From assembly GCF_043876835.1 (NCBI RefSeq), contig NZ_JBAWJZ010000004.1, forward strand, positions 186,001-250,000: DNA of 64,000 bases, read 5' to 3'. The position numbers and the translations under genes are program-made. This DNA is from Yeosuana sp043876835. GTDB taxonomy: Bacteria > Bacteroidota > Bacteroidia > Flavobacteriales > Flavobacteriaceae. Positions 1-8,009 of the stretch are shown in pieces. Numbering within the stretch: position 1 is the first letter of the stretch; each line of letters starts with the position of its first letter. The notes under the pieces were generated by a model, which saw nothing but the letters and a program-made list of their open reading frames with translations, was not told the DNA's origin and searched no databases.

Positions 1-36
1 TCTGGTCATTAAGCTTTGCTCTTTTAATAGCTTCTT

Positions 37-1149
37 TTATTTCCAATGATTTGGTTTTGAAATAAGATTATTTATAAAGATAGTTAATTGTGTAATAATT
101 AAAAAGATTTCTAAAAAAGGAAGGAAGATAAGCGTATCTTTTTCGCCTATTTTTTTTGTTGAAAAACCAATGACAATGTATTGAATGATAAATATAAAGA
201 GAAATAAAGAAAGAACAATTTTCCATTTAAAGGTTAATGCTAGAAGAGTTATAGCCAATATCCAGAAAAACAGTTGAGATACATATAAACTTGCAAGCAG
301 TATTTTGTGTTTTAGTTTATAATAATTTGCCGTTGAAATATGTCTTCTTTTTTGGTTAAACCAATCTTTGAATTTGGTTTCTGGAATGGATTTGGTGAAA
401 CTTTCTTGAGAAAAACAAATGGCTGTGTTTTTTGCAGTAGCAATTTGATTAATAAGCAAATCGTCATCACCAGAGCGAACATTCATATGGCTAATAAATC
501 CGTTTGCACTAAAGAATTCACTTTTTTTATAGGCTAAATTTCTACCAACACCCATATATGGTAAACCTATTTTGGCAAATGAAAAATAGTGAATCGCTGT
601 CATTAAAGTTTCAAATCGAATAAGCTTATTCAGAAAAGATTTTTTAATTTTTTTATAGGCTCCATAACCTAAAACAATGGTTTTGGTGTCGTCAAAAAGA
701 GAGCACATTTCAGAAATCCAATGTTCAGAAACAGGTTTGCAATCGGCATCGGTAAATAATAGGTGGTTATGTTTGGCTACTTTTATACCAAGGGTTAATG
801 CATATTTTTTGTTTCCCCAAAAAGCTTCAATGTTTTTTACGTTAACAATTTTTATATTGTCATGTTTACTTGCAAAAGATTCCATAACCTTTAAGGTTTT
901 ATCTATTGAAGCATCATTTATTAAAATGATTTCAAAACTTGGATAAACCTGAGAAATTATTGAAGGCAAAAATTTCTTTAAATTTTCAGCTTCATTTTTA
1001 GCACAAACAATAACGGATATTGGAAGATTACTCGAACTTCCTTTTTTTGATTTTAGAAATGCGAATTTTCCGAAGATAAAAATGTAAAAAATAACTTGAA
1101 TACAAACTACAAATACAAAAATGTAGAATACAAAATCAAGCAATATCAT
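37..1149 (-). CDS. Membrane-anchored family 2 glycosyltransferase
   Basis: A 370-residue GT2 enzyme that probably transfers a sugar from a nucleotide-sugar donor to a lipid or polysaccharide acceptor at the inner membrane. An N-terminal membrane segment (residues 5-27) precedes a GT-A domain from about residue 43, starting SVIVCAKNEAENL. The metal-binding DxD is TDADC near residue 135, the acceptor-side acidic cluster SGDDD is at 226-230 and a QKRRH motif is at 266-270. Hydrophobic segments follow in the last 90 residues. This is the layout of chain-extending or hopanoid/carotenoid-type GT2 proteins; the acceptor cannot be told from sequence. It ends close to the window edge and lies 3 bp downstream of a small membrane-protein gene on the same strand, so the two are probably cotranscribed. 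Confidence 0.88.
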   Translation of the reverse strand: MILLDFVFYIFVFVVCIQVIFYIFIFGKFAFLKSKKGSSSNLPISVIVCAKNEAENLKKFLPSIISQVYPSFEIILINDASIDKTLKVMESFASKHDNIKIVNVKNIEAFWGNKKYALTLGIKVAKHNHLLFTDADCKPVSEHWISEMCSLFDDTKTIVLGYGAYKKIKKSFLNKLIRFETLMTAIHYFSFAKIGLPYMGVGRNLAYKKSEFFSANGFISHMNVRSGDDDLLINQIATAKNTAICFSQESFTKSIPETKFKDWFNQKRRHISTANYYKLKHKILLASLYVSQLFFWILAITLLALTFKWKIVLSLFLFIFIIQYIVIGFSTKKIGEKDTLIFLPFLEIFLIITQLTIFINNLISKPNHWK

Positions 1150-1152
1150 AAA

Positions 1153-1359
1153 CTATGCGGAATGTTTAGGCTCATTGCATTCACTAAATTGGTCAGGAGT
1201 TTTTCCGCAAAAACCACAAGCCTGACCATCTTTGTTTAGCATTGGATTTTGACTTGCACAAGTTCCCGCAAATTTACCATCTTTTTTTGCCCAAATTTTA
1301 ATAGCAATTCCAGCTATTCCTAAACCTAACAAAGCGATAGTTATTAAAAGAAGTTTCAT
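1153..1359 (-). CDS. Small cysteine-rich membrane-anchored protein
   Basis: A 68-residue protein with one N-terminal membrane segment (MKLLLITIALLGLGIAGIAI) and a short tail holding four cysteines (GTCAS, GQACGFCG, SECNE). A longer reading from 1380 adds seven residues, but the ATG at 1359 gives a normal signal-anchor start and is preferred. The paired CxxC could bind a metal or form disulfides; no family could be named. It stands directly upstream of the glycosyltransferase gene and is divergent from the aquaporin gene. A membrane or secreted location is inferred from the hydrophobic segment only. Confidence 0.7.
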   Translation of the reverse strand: MKLLLITIALLGLGIAGIAIKIWAKKDGKFAGTCASQNPMLNKDGQACGFCGKTPDQFSECNEPKHSA

Positions 1360-1510
1360 TTTAATTATAATTTGTTGCAAAGATAATGCTTTTGAATAAA
1401 ATACTTGTAAAAATGAACTTTTTGATATTTGTAGTGACTAATAATATTTTTTGTGTCTTAAAAGCAAATAATTCTTATATTTAATATACTAACTATTAAA
1501 CTTTTAATAT

Positions 1511-2197
1511 ATGAAAAAATTATTCGCAGAATTTTTTGGAACATTTTGGCTTGTTTTTGGCGGTTGTGGAAGCGCCATTTTTGCTGCAGGATTTCCTGAA
1601 CTTGGTATTGGTTTTGCTGGTGTTGCACTGGCATTTGGTTTAACAGTATTAACTATGGCTTTTGCTGTAGGACACATTTCAGGAGGGCATTTTAATCCAG
1701 CGGTATCTTTTGGTTTATGGGCAGGAGGGAAGTTTCCAGCCAAAGATTTATTGGGTTATATAATAGCTCAAGTGGTTGGTGCAATTGCTGCCGCCGGAGT
1801 GTTGTATTTAATTATATCTGGAAAATCTGATTTTGTTGATATTGGAGGTTTTGCAGCTAATGGATATGGTGAGTTGTCGCCTGGTGGATATTCTATGGCT
1901 TCTGCTTTAATAGCTGAATTTGTATTAACAGCGTTTTTCTTATTGGTTATTTTAGGAAGTACCAATGAAAGAGCTCCAAAAGGATTTGCTCCAATAGCTA
2001 TTGGTTTAGCATTAACCTTAATACACTTAATAAGTATTCCTATAACAAATACTTCTGTAAACCCAGCTAGATCAACTAGTCAGGCGTTATTTGCAGGTGG
2101 AGAGTTTACTAGTCAGTTATGGTTATTTTGGTTAGCTCCAATAGCTGGTGCAATTGTAGCTGGATTGATTCATAAAGCACTTTTTGATAAAGAATAA
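1511..2197 (+). CDS. aqpZ: Aquaporin Z-type water channel
   Basis: A 228-residue major intrinsic protein, the usual length for bacterial AqpZ, forming a water pore in the inner membrane. Both NPA boxes are intact: HFNPAVS (N62-P63-A64) and SVNPARS (N184-P185-A186). His172 and Arg187 match the AqpZ selectivity filter, which favours water over glycerol. Six membrane segments can be read. The gene stands alone, divergent from the small membrane-protein gene and ended by a strong hairpin at 2217-2253. Osmotic adaptation is the known family role; nothing in the sequence shows its regulation. Confidence 0.95.
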   Translation: MKKLFAEFFGTFWLVFGGCGSAIFAAGFPELGIGFAGVALAFGLTVLTMAFAVGHISGGHFNPAVSFGLWAGGKFPAKDLLGYIIAQVVGAIAAAGVLYLIISGKSDFVDIGGFAANGYGELSPGGYSMASALIAEFVLTAFFLLVILGSTNERAPKGFAPIAIGLALTLIHLISIPITNTSVNPARSTSQALFAGGEFTSQLWLFWLAPIAGAIVAGLIHKALFDKE

Positions 2198-2210
2198 ATA
2201 TTTTCAGAAT

Positions 2211-2253
2211 AAAAAAGAGCCTCATTTTAATTTTAAAATGAGGCTCTTTTTTT
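2211..2253. terminator. Bidirectional intrinsic terminator between aqpZ and the anti-sigma gene
   Basis: The inverted repeat GAGCCTCATTTTAA / TTAAAATGAGGCTC (2217-2246) is preceded by six A and followed by seven T. It can therefore end transcription of aqpZ on the plus strand and of the sigma/anti-sigma operon on the minus strand. Confidence 0.88.
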
Positions 2254-2268
2254 ATGGATTTTCTTAAT

Positions 2269-3057
2269 TTATTTTAAATGTATTTCTGCTACTGAATTTT
2301 CTAGTGAAGCAACTGTATTTCCTCCTTTAGGTTCAATAGTAATATTTAAACCAAGGGCATCTTCGGTATAAGGAATAGCTCTAAGTTGTCTGTCGGTTTC
2401 ACTTAAAATACCTAAACTCACCATTTTTCCTTGAAGTTCAGCCCAAATTTGATAGCATTGTTCTTCGGGTAATTGTGGTAAAGCTACAACATCAATCATA
2501 GATGTTTTTTCTTTAGGGTTTATGTAGGCAACGGTTTTTAAGTTTTTTGCTCTACTATTTCCCTGCATAATGTACTTATAAGTATTAGGGTCGTTAAGCT
2601 CTTTAAATTGTTGCATAACGGCATCTAACTTTTTGTTATTGTTTTCAATATCACTTCGTAAATCAAAAATTTCATCAACAACCACTTGGTTTTCTTCTGA
2701 TAGTTTTTGATTTTTATCATGAAGATAATATGATTGTCCAGCAAAAATTAATGCGGCTATGCTTGCTGCTATACTAAGTTGATGCCACTTTTTATACTTT
2801 TTTGTAGTGTTCAATTGTATTACAGGTTTTTCATCAAGCTCTTCTAAAATATTATTCAGAATATTTTTTGGAGCTTCTACAGCATTAGTTTTAGCTACAA
2901 CTTCTAAATTAAACTGCAAAGTATTATATGCATTTTCTACTTCTGGATGTCTAGCAATATAAGACTCGATTTGTTGAGTTTCTTCAATAGAAGTTCCTCC
3001 TAATAGATATTTTTCTAATAGGCCAGAATTTAAAAAAGTAATTATTTTCTCATTCAT
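2269..3057 (-). CDS. Membrane-anchored anti-sigma factor (RskA type)
   Basis: A 262-residue protein expected to hold the adjacent ECF sigma factor inactive at the inner membrane. Residues 1-85 form the cytoplasmic sigma-binding part (EKYLLGGTSIEETQQIESYI), one membrane segment lies near 90-108 (SIAASIAALIFAGQSYYL), a short coiled coil follows at about 112-150, and the C-terminal half (LPEEQCYQIWAELQGKMVSL) matches the RskA / anti-sigma-K extracytoplasmic domain. The N-terminal part shows no HxxxCxxC zinc motif. The gene starts 11 bp after the sigma gene, so the pair is cotranscribed. The release signal cannot be read from sequence. Confidence 0.85.
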   Translation of the reverse strand: MNEKIITFLNSGLLEKYLLGGTSIEETQQIESYIARHPEVENAYNTLQFNLEVVAKTNAVEAPKNILNNILEELDEKPVIQLNTTKKYKKWHQLSIAASIAALIFAGQSYYLHDKNQKLSEENQVVVDEIFDLRSDIENNNKKLDAVMQQFKELNDPNTYKYIMQGNSRAKNLKTVAYINPKEKTSMIDVVALPQLPEEQCYQIWAELQGKMVSLGILSETDRQLRAIPYTEDALGLNITIEPKGGNTVASLENSVAEIHLK

Positions 3058-3068
3058 GACGTTATTTA

Positions 3069-3599
3069 TTAAGGATTGTAAATTTTTTTCAATTCACGTA
3101 ATCCAATTTTTAATCTTGATTTTATTGTTCCAAGTGGAATATCTAATTCTTCACTTGCTTCTTGTTGTGTCATACCTTCAAAAAACAAGGCGTTTAACAC
3201 AATTTGGTACTTCTCATCTAAACTACTTAAATGCTTTTGGATGTCTAAAACATCTTGATTCAATTCGTTTGATGTTATTCTATATACGGATGAGGTTTCA
3301 ATCTGGACTTCGTTAGTATTCTTATTTTTTAATGATCTAACCTTGTCAATAGCTGTATTGTAAGCTATTCTATAAAGCCATGTGAATAATTTTGCTTTAC
3401 CAGGGTCATATTTTTTGGAGTTTTTCCAGATTTTAACAAAACTTTCTTGTAAAACATCTTGAGCTATTTCCTCATTTGTAATTATTTTTAAAATAACGCC
3501 ATAAATGGCATCAGCATAATATTCATAAAGTAAATTAATGGCTTTTTTATCGCCATTTTTTAGTAAGCTAACAATTTCGTTTTCTATTGGTGAAATCAA
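3069..3599 (-). CDS. ECF RNA polymerase sigma factor
   Basis: A 176-residue sigma-70 family member of the extracytoplasmic-function group. Region 2 is seen in DVLQESFVKIWK and TWLYRIAYNTAIDKVRS; region 4 in LDEKYQIVLNALFFEGMTQ followed by the helix-turn-helix EASEELDIPLGTIKSRLKIG. The reading frame opens with TTG at 3599: an in-frame stop lies a few codons upstream and no ATG is available before region 2, so TTG is the most likely start. The next gene is its anti-sigma factor. Its regulon is unknown; autoregulation is common in the family. Confidence 0.9.
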   Translation of the reverse strand: MISPIENEIVSLLKNGDKKAINLLYEYYADAIYGVILKIITNEEIAQDVLQESFVKIWKNSKKYDPGKAKLFTWLYRIAYNTAIDKVRSLKNKNTNEVQIETSSVYRITSNELNQDVLDIQKHLSSLDEKYQIVLNALFFEGMTQQEASEELDIPLGTIKSRLKIGLRELKKIYNP

Positions 3600-3666
3600 G
3601 ATAATTTAGTTTGGTTAGTGAATATTAAGATGTTTAATGAAATCAAATTTAGATATTTCTTTTAAA

Positions 3667-4680
3667 TTATAAGATATTTACTTCAGCTTCTATAGAAACA
3701 TTGAAAAGTCGCAATACAGTTTTTTGAATTAATTTTGAAAGGTTTAATATATCAGACCCTTTTGCATTCCCGTAATTCACTAAAACCAGAGCTTGGTTTT
3801 TATGCACACCATAATCACCAAACCTTTTCCCTTTAAAACCTGTTTTCTCGATAAGCCATCCGGCAGGTATTTTTACTTCATTTTCTGAAACTGAATAACT
3901 TGGAGCATCGGGGAAATTTTGCAAAATGGTTTCGAATTCATTTTTAGAAACAACAGGGTTTTTAAAAAAACTACCACTATTTCCAATTTCTTTTGGGTTA
4001 GGTAATTTGCTTTCTCTAATAGAAATAACAGCCTTTGAAATATCTTGAATAGTTGGATTTGTAATCCCCATTGATTCTAATTCAGATGTAATGGTGCCGT
4101 AATTTACGTTTAATTTATGATTATTCTTTGTAAATTTAAAGGTAACACTTGTAATAATATATTTTCCCTTTTCTTGTTGTTTGAAAATAGAATCCCTGTA
4201 CCCAAAATTACAATCTGATTTTAAAAACGTATGGGTTTCAAGAGTCTCTATAGACAAAGCTTCACAGGAAACAAAACTATCTTTCAACTCTACACCATAA
4301 GCACCAATATTTTGAATTGGAGCAGTTCCAACATTTCCGGGTATTAAAGATAAATTTTCAATACCACCAAAATCTTTGTTCATGCACCAAAGTACAAACT
4401 GATGCCAATTTTCACCAGCATTTGCTTTTACAAACACAAAATCTTCATCTTCGGAGATGATTTCAATTCCTTTTAGGTTTACATGAATAACTAATTTGTC
4501 CTGATTTTTTGTTAGCAACATATTACTGCCACCACCTAAAATAAGCTTGTTTGGATAGTCTTTTGTAGACAAAGTATCTTTTAGCTCTTTAATATTTGAT
4601 ACTGAAACAAAGTATTTAGCTAAAACATCAATTCCAAAAGTGTTATATGGTTTTAGAGATATGTTATTTTGAATTTGCAT
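3667..4680 (-). CDS. murB: UDP-N-acetylmuramate dehydrogenase
   Basis: A 337-residue FAD enzyme that reduces UDP-GlcNAc-enolpyruvate to UDP-MurNAc with NADPH in cytoplasmic peptidoglycan precursor synthesis. FAD-domain motifs are PYNTFGI, ILGGGSNML and SLIPGNVGTAPIQNIGAYG. The YRDS segment and length indicate the type I (E. coli-like) enzyme. The proton-donor serine lies in GNSGSFFKNP and the C-terminal catalytic glutamate in SIEAEVNIL. Its ATG overlaps the stop codon of the upstream aminotransferase by one base (TAATG arrangement), so the two are translationally coupled. Confidence 0.95.
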   Translation of the reverse strand: MQIQNNISLKPYNTFGIDVLAKYFVSVSNIKELKDTLSTKDYPNKLILGGGSNMLLTKNQDKLVIHVNLKGIEIISEDEDFVFVKANAGENWHQFVLWCMNKDFGGIENLSLIPGNVGTAPIQNIGAYGVELKDSFVSCEALSIETLETHTFLKSDCNFGYRDSIFKQQEKGKYIITSVTFKFTKNNHKLNVNYGTITSELESMGITNPTIQDISKAVISIRESKLPNPKEIGNSGSFFKNPVVSKNEFETILQNFPDAPSYSVSENEVKIPAGWLIEKTGFKGKRFGDYGVHKNQALVLVNYGNAKGSDILNLSKLIQKTVLRLFNVSIEAEVNIL

Positions 4681-5870
4681 TAATCTTTATAAACTTTTAA
4701 AGCTTGTTTAATAATATTTACGGCTTTTATTAAACTTTCTTTTTTAAGTACGTATGCAATTCTAATTTGGTTTAGACCAACACCAGGTGTTGAATAAAAT
4801 CCTGCTGCAGGTGCAACCATAACGGTTTCTCCATTTAGATCAAAATGTTCTAAAAGCCATTGAGCAAAGTCATCCGAATTTTTAACAGGCAACTCAACAA
4901 TGCAGTAAAATGCACCTTTTGGTTCAGCAACTTTTACACCGTCAATCTTTTTAAGTTCTGCCATTAAAATGTTTCTTCTTTCTACATATTCTTTAATAAC
5001 ATCATCAAAATAGCTTTGAGGTGTTTCAAGAGCAGCTTCACTTGCTATTTGGGCAAAAGTTGGTGGACTAAGTCTAGCTTGGGCAAATTTTAAAGCAGTT
5101 TGAATAACAGCTTTGTTTTTAGAAACAATACACCCAATTCTTGCACCACACATGCTATAACGTTTTGAAACAGAATCAATCATAATGGCATGTTCCTCTA
5201 ATCCAGCTTCCTGCATAATGGAATAATGCGTATGGCCATCATAAGCAAATTCTCTATAAACTTCGTCTGCAATTAAAAACAAGTCATGTTTTTTTACAAT
5301 AGCAGCTAGTTTTTTTATTTCATCAACAGAATATAAATAACCAGTTGGATTTCCTGGGTTACAAATTAAGATAGCTTTAGTTTTTGGAGTGATAAGTTTT
5401 TCAAATTCTTCAATTGGAGGTAAAGCAAAATTATTTTCAATTTTTGAAATCACAGGAACAATATTTATTCCAGATGCTGTTGAAAACCCATTGTAATTTG
5501 CATAAAATGGTTCAGGAATAATAATCTCATCGTCTGTATCCATAATACTACCAAAAGCAAATAGCAAAGCTTCGCTTCCTCCAGTTGTTACAATAATATC
5601 GTTATGAGTTACATTAATATCTTTTTTTGAATAGTAAGCAGCTATTTTGTTTCTATATGTTTCAGAACCCTCAGATCTTGAATAAGCTAATACTTCTAGG
5701 GTATTTTCTTTTACCGCTTTTAGAGCTATTTCAGGTGTTTTAATATCTGGCTGTCCAATGTTTAAATAATAAATCTGTTTTCCGTTTTTAACTGCTTGTT
5801 CTGCATATGGTACCAACTTTCGTATTGGTGATTGAGGCATCAGTTGCCCTTTATTAGATATTTTTGGCAT
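4680..5870 (-). CDS. Class I/II pyridoxal-phosphate aminotransferase (AspAT type)
   Basis: A 396-residue fold-type I aminotransferase. The PLP lysine is K236 in DSVSKRYSM; supporting residues include the NPGNPTG box (171-177) and Asp202 in ADEVYREF. The family includes aspartate, aromatic and alanine aminotransferases of subgroup I-gamma; exact amino-acid specificity cannot be read from sequence. It is the first gene of a two-gene operon with murB. A link to amino-acid supply for cell-wall synthesis is only suggested by this neighbourhood. Confidence 0.9.
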   Translation of the reverse strand: MPKISNKGQLMPQSPIRKLVPYAEQAVKNGKQIYYLNIGQPDIKTPEIALKAVKENTLEVLAYSRSEGSETYRNKIAAYYSKKDINVTHNDIIVTTGGSEALLFAFGSIMDTDDEIIIPEPFYANYNGFSTASGINIVPVISKIENNFALPPIEEFEKLITPKTKAILICNPGNPTGYLYSVDEIKKLAAIVKKHDLFLIADEVYREFAYDGHTHYSIMQEAGLEEHAIMIDSVSKRYSMCGARIGCIVSKNKAVIQTALKFAQARLSPPTFAQIASEAALETPQSYFDDVIKEYVERRNILMAELKKIDGVKVAEPKGAFYCIVELPVKNSDDFAQWLLEHFDLNGETVMVAPAAGFYSTPGVGLNQIRIAYVLKKESLIKAVNIIKQALKVYKD

Positions 5871-5998
5871 TTTAAATTAAATTATAGGCTACAAAGTTGA
5901 GAAAATTATCTTAAAGTTTATTTAAAATAAAGGCATATTTGAATTAAGTGGCAAAAGGATTTGTAAATTGATAACTTAAAGTTAAAACTCTTGTTTTT

Positions 5999-7339
5999 AT
6001 GAAAAAAATATTAAGCATATTGTTATTACTATTTTGCTTAAATAGCTTTGCATTTTATCAAGGAAAGTTTACTATTCAAAATAAAAATAAATCTGATAAA
6101 GTTGATTTTCAGCTAATCAATAATTTAATTATAATACCAGTTGAAGTCAACGGAATTAAATTATCTTTTATATTAGATACTGGTGTTAGCAAAACTATTA
6201 TTTTTAATTATTTAAATATATCAGATTCTTTAAAAATTAAAGATCCAGAGCCTATTTATTTAAGAGGTTTGGGAGATGGAGAATCTGTTGAGGCTTTAAA
6301 ATCAAAAAATAATATTTTTGAGATAGGAGACGCCACAAATTTCAATCAAGATTTATTCGCAGTATTTAACGAAAAGATAAATTTTGCCCCAAGATTAGGA
6401 ATTCCTATTCATGGCATTGTAGGCTATGATTTATTTAAAGATTTAGTGGTAGAGATTAATTATTCAAATAAGTATATAAGGTTAACCGAACCAAAAAAAT
6501 TTAACTATAAAAAATGTAAAAAGTGTGAAACTCTTAATTTAGAGTTTTACAATAATAAACCATACCTTAATGCTTCTGTTAAAATTGAAAATAGAGATAT
6601 ACCAATAAAATTACTCATAGATTCTGGTGGTAGTGATGCCTTATGGTTATTCGAAGACGAAACTTTAGGAATTAAGCATAGCAATAAATATTTTACTGAT
6701 TTTCTGGGTCATGGTTTAAGTGGAAGTGTCTACGGAAAGCGTTCAAAAATAGATGAATTTTCGTTAAAAGGCTTTGTGCTTAAAAATGCAAATGTGGCAT
6801 TTCCTGATTCTACTTCAATTTCTTTTGCCAAACAATTTAAAGAAAGGAATGGAAGTTTGGCAGGCAACATTTTAAAAAGATTTAATATGATAGTAAATTA
6901 CCAGATGGCAACATTAACTATCAAAAAGAATAGTCTTTTTAAACATGATTTTAGTTATAATAAAAGTGGTATCGAGTTAGCTCATAATGGTGTAAGATTA
7001 GTTAAGGAGGTTGATAATAAAATAGTTCAAGATAAGGGTGATTTGGTTAATGACACTAGTAGCAAAACATATAGAATTGTCTTTGATGCTAGTTACAAAT
7101 TTACTTTAAAGCCAGTTTATACTATTGTAGAAATTAGAGAGAACTCCCCAGCGTTTAAGGCAGGTTTAGAAGTAGGTGATCTTGTTTTAAGTATTAACGG
7201 AAAAATAGCTCATCAATATACCTTACAAGACTTAATGCAAAAATTTTATGATAAAGAAGGTACAAGAATAAAACTTTCTATAGAACGAGATGGAAAAGTG
7301 TTTGCTGTCTACTTCAATCTAGAAAATTTGTTTGAATGA
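5999..7339 (+). CDS. Secreted retropepsin-like aspartyl protease with PDZ domain
   Basis: A 446-residue exported protein. Residues 1-18 are a signal peptide. Two aspartyl-protease half-domains follow, the first with SFILDTGVSKTI (Asp60-Thr-Gly), the second with LLIDSGGSDALWL near residue 208. The C-terminal 80 residues form a PDZ domain (VEIRENSPAFKAGLEVGDLV) likely to bind substrate C-termini. Such retropepsin-like/PDZ proteins are widespread in Bacteroidota and probably act in the periplasm. The gene is monocistronic and ends at a hairpin at 7344-7379. The second half-domain has DSG instead of DTG, which is known to be tolerated. Confidence 0.87.
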   Translation: MKKILSILLLLFCLNSFAFYQGKFTIQNKNKSDKVDFQLINNLIIIPVEVNGIKLSFILDTGVSKTIIFNYLNISDSLKIKDPEPIYLRGLGDGESVEALKSKNNIFEIGDATNFNQDLFAVFNEKINFAPRLGIPIHGIVGYDLFKDLVVEINYSNKYIRLTEPKKFNYKKCKKCETLNLEFYNNKPYLNASVKIENRDIPIKLLIDSGGSDALWLFEDETLGIKHSNKYFTDFLGHGLSGSVYGKRSKIDEFSLKGFVLKNANVAFPDSTSISFAKQFKERNGSLAGNILKRFNMIVNYQMATLTIKKNSLFKHDFSYNKSGIELAHNGVRLVKEVDNKIVQDKGDLVNDTSSKTYRIVFDASYKFTLKPVYTIVEIRENSPAFKAGLEVGDLVLSINGKIAHQYTLQDLMQKFYDKEGTRIKLSIERDGKVFAVYFNLENLFE

Positions 7340-7340
7340 A

Positions 7341-7379
7341 AAAGGGGTCTAAACATAAATTTGTTTAGGCCCCTTTTTT
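7341..7379. terminator. Bidirectional intrinsic terminator
   Basis: The stem GGGGTCTAAAC (7344-7354) pairs with GTTTAGGCCCC (7363-7373), with one T-G wobble, followed by six T and preceded by A residues. It lies between two convergent genes and can serve both. Confidence 0.85.
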
Positions 7380-7397
7380 GATTTTCTTTAATAGATA

Positions 7398-7826
7398 TTA
7401 CTGCTCAACAACACTTTTATCCTTCTTTTCTAGTACACTTTCTTTGTTAGAATCAATAACTTCACCTTTTATTTTTAAGGCAACAGTAGGTGTATTAGCA
7501 TTTGAAATAACAGTTATTGTTTTTCTAATAGGATTTACTCTATTAGTATCATATTTCACTTGAATCTCACCTCTTTGTCCAGGCAAAATAGGTTCTTTAG
7601 ACCATTTTGGAACAGTACACCCACAGCTAGAAGTTACTTTTGACACAATTAAAGGAGCATCTCCTGTATTAGTAAATTCAAAAACCCTTAAACCATCAGA
7701 GCCTTTTTCTATAGTTCCATAATCTACAGTATCAGTCTTAAACTCAATCTTAGCTACTTTTTCTTGAGCGTTTATTGATAAGCTGATTAAACCTATAAAT
7801 AAAATAGTAATTATTTTTTTCATCAT
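7398..7826 (-). CDS. Secreted DUF1573 domain protein
   Basis: A 142-residue exported protein with a signal peptide (residues 1-20, ending SINAQ) and one DUF1573 domain of immunoglobulin-like beta fold. Signatures are DYGTIEKGSDGLRVFEFTNTG, SSCGCTVPKWS with the conserved CGCT, and PILPGQRGEIQVKYD. Function of the family is not known; it is very common in Bacteroidota envelopes. The C-terminal tail after residue 122 is charged and lysine-rich. Single gene, convergent with the PDZ-protease gene. Confidence 0.88.
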   Translation of the reverse strand: MMKKIITILFIGLISLSINAQEKVAKIEFKTDTVDYGTIEKGSDGLRVFEFTNTGDAPLIVSKVTSSCGCTVPKWSKEPILPGQRGEIQVKYDTNRVNPIRKTITVISNANTPTVALKIKGEVIDSNKESVLEKKDKSVVEQ

Positions 7827-7971
7827 AAAAATTTTAGAATGTTAGTAAACATACTTACTTTTTCCACAATCTGCAAAAAAAATAGATGAAATGCATATTT
7901 GTTAACGCTTTTTATCAACATCATTTTTTGTCAATAGTAAATATTGGCTTTCACAGAAAAAGAAATATAAG

Positions 7972-7979
7972 TACTTTTG
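7972..7979 (+). promoter_or_regulatory. Candidate Bacteroidota promoter (-7 element) of valS
   Basis: TACTTTTG fits the TAnnTTTG -7 consensus and is followed by CA. A possible -33 TTGG lies at 7944-7947, with spacing some 5 bases longer than ideal. The alternative valS start at TTG 7977 would sit inside this element, which supports the ATG at 8010. Confidence 0.55.
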
Positions 7980-8009
7980 CAAATCAATATTCAAAAACTA
8001 TTCCAAAGT

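Noticed and set aside
7977..8009. TTG start that would lengthen ValS by 11 residues
   Set aside because: It lies in the TACTTTTG promoter element and the added residues do not fit the family; ATG at 8010 is better.
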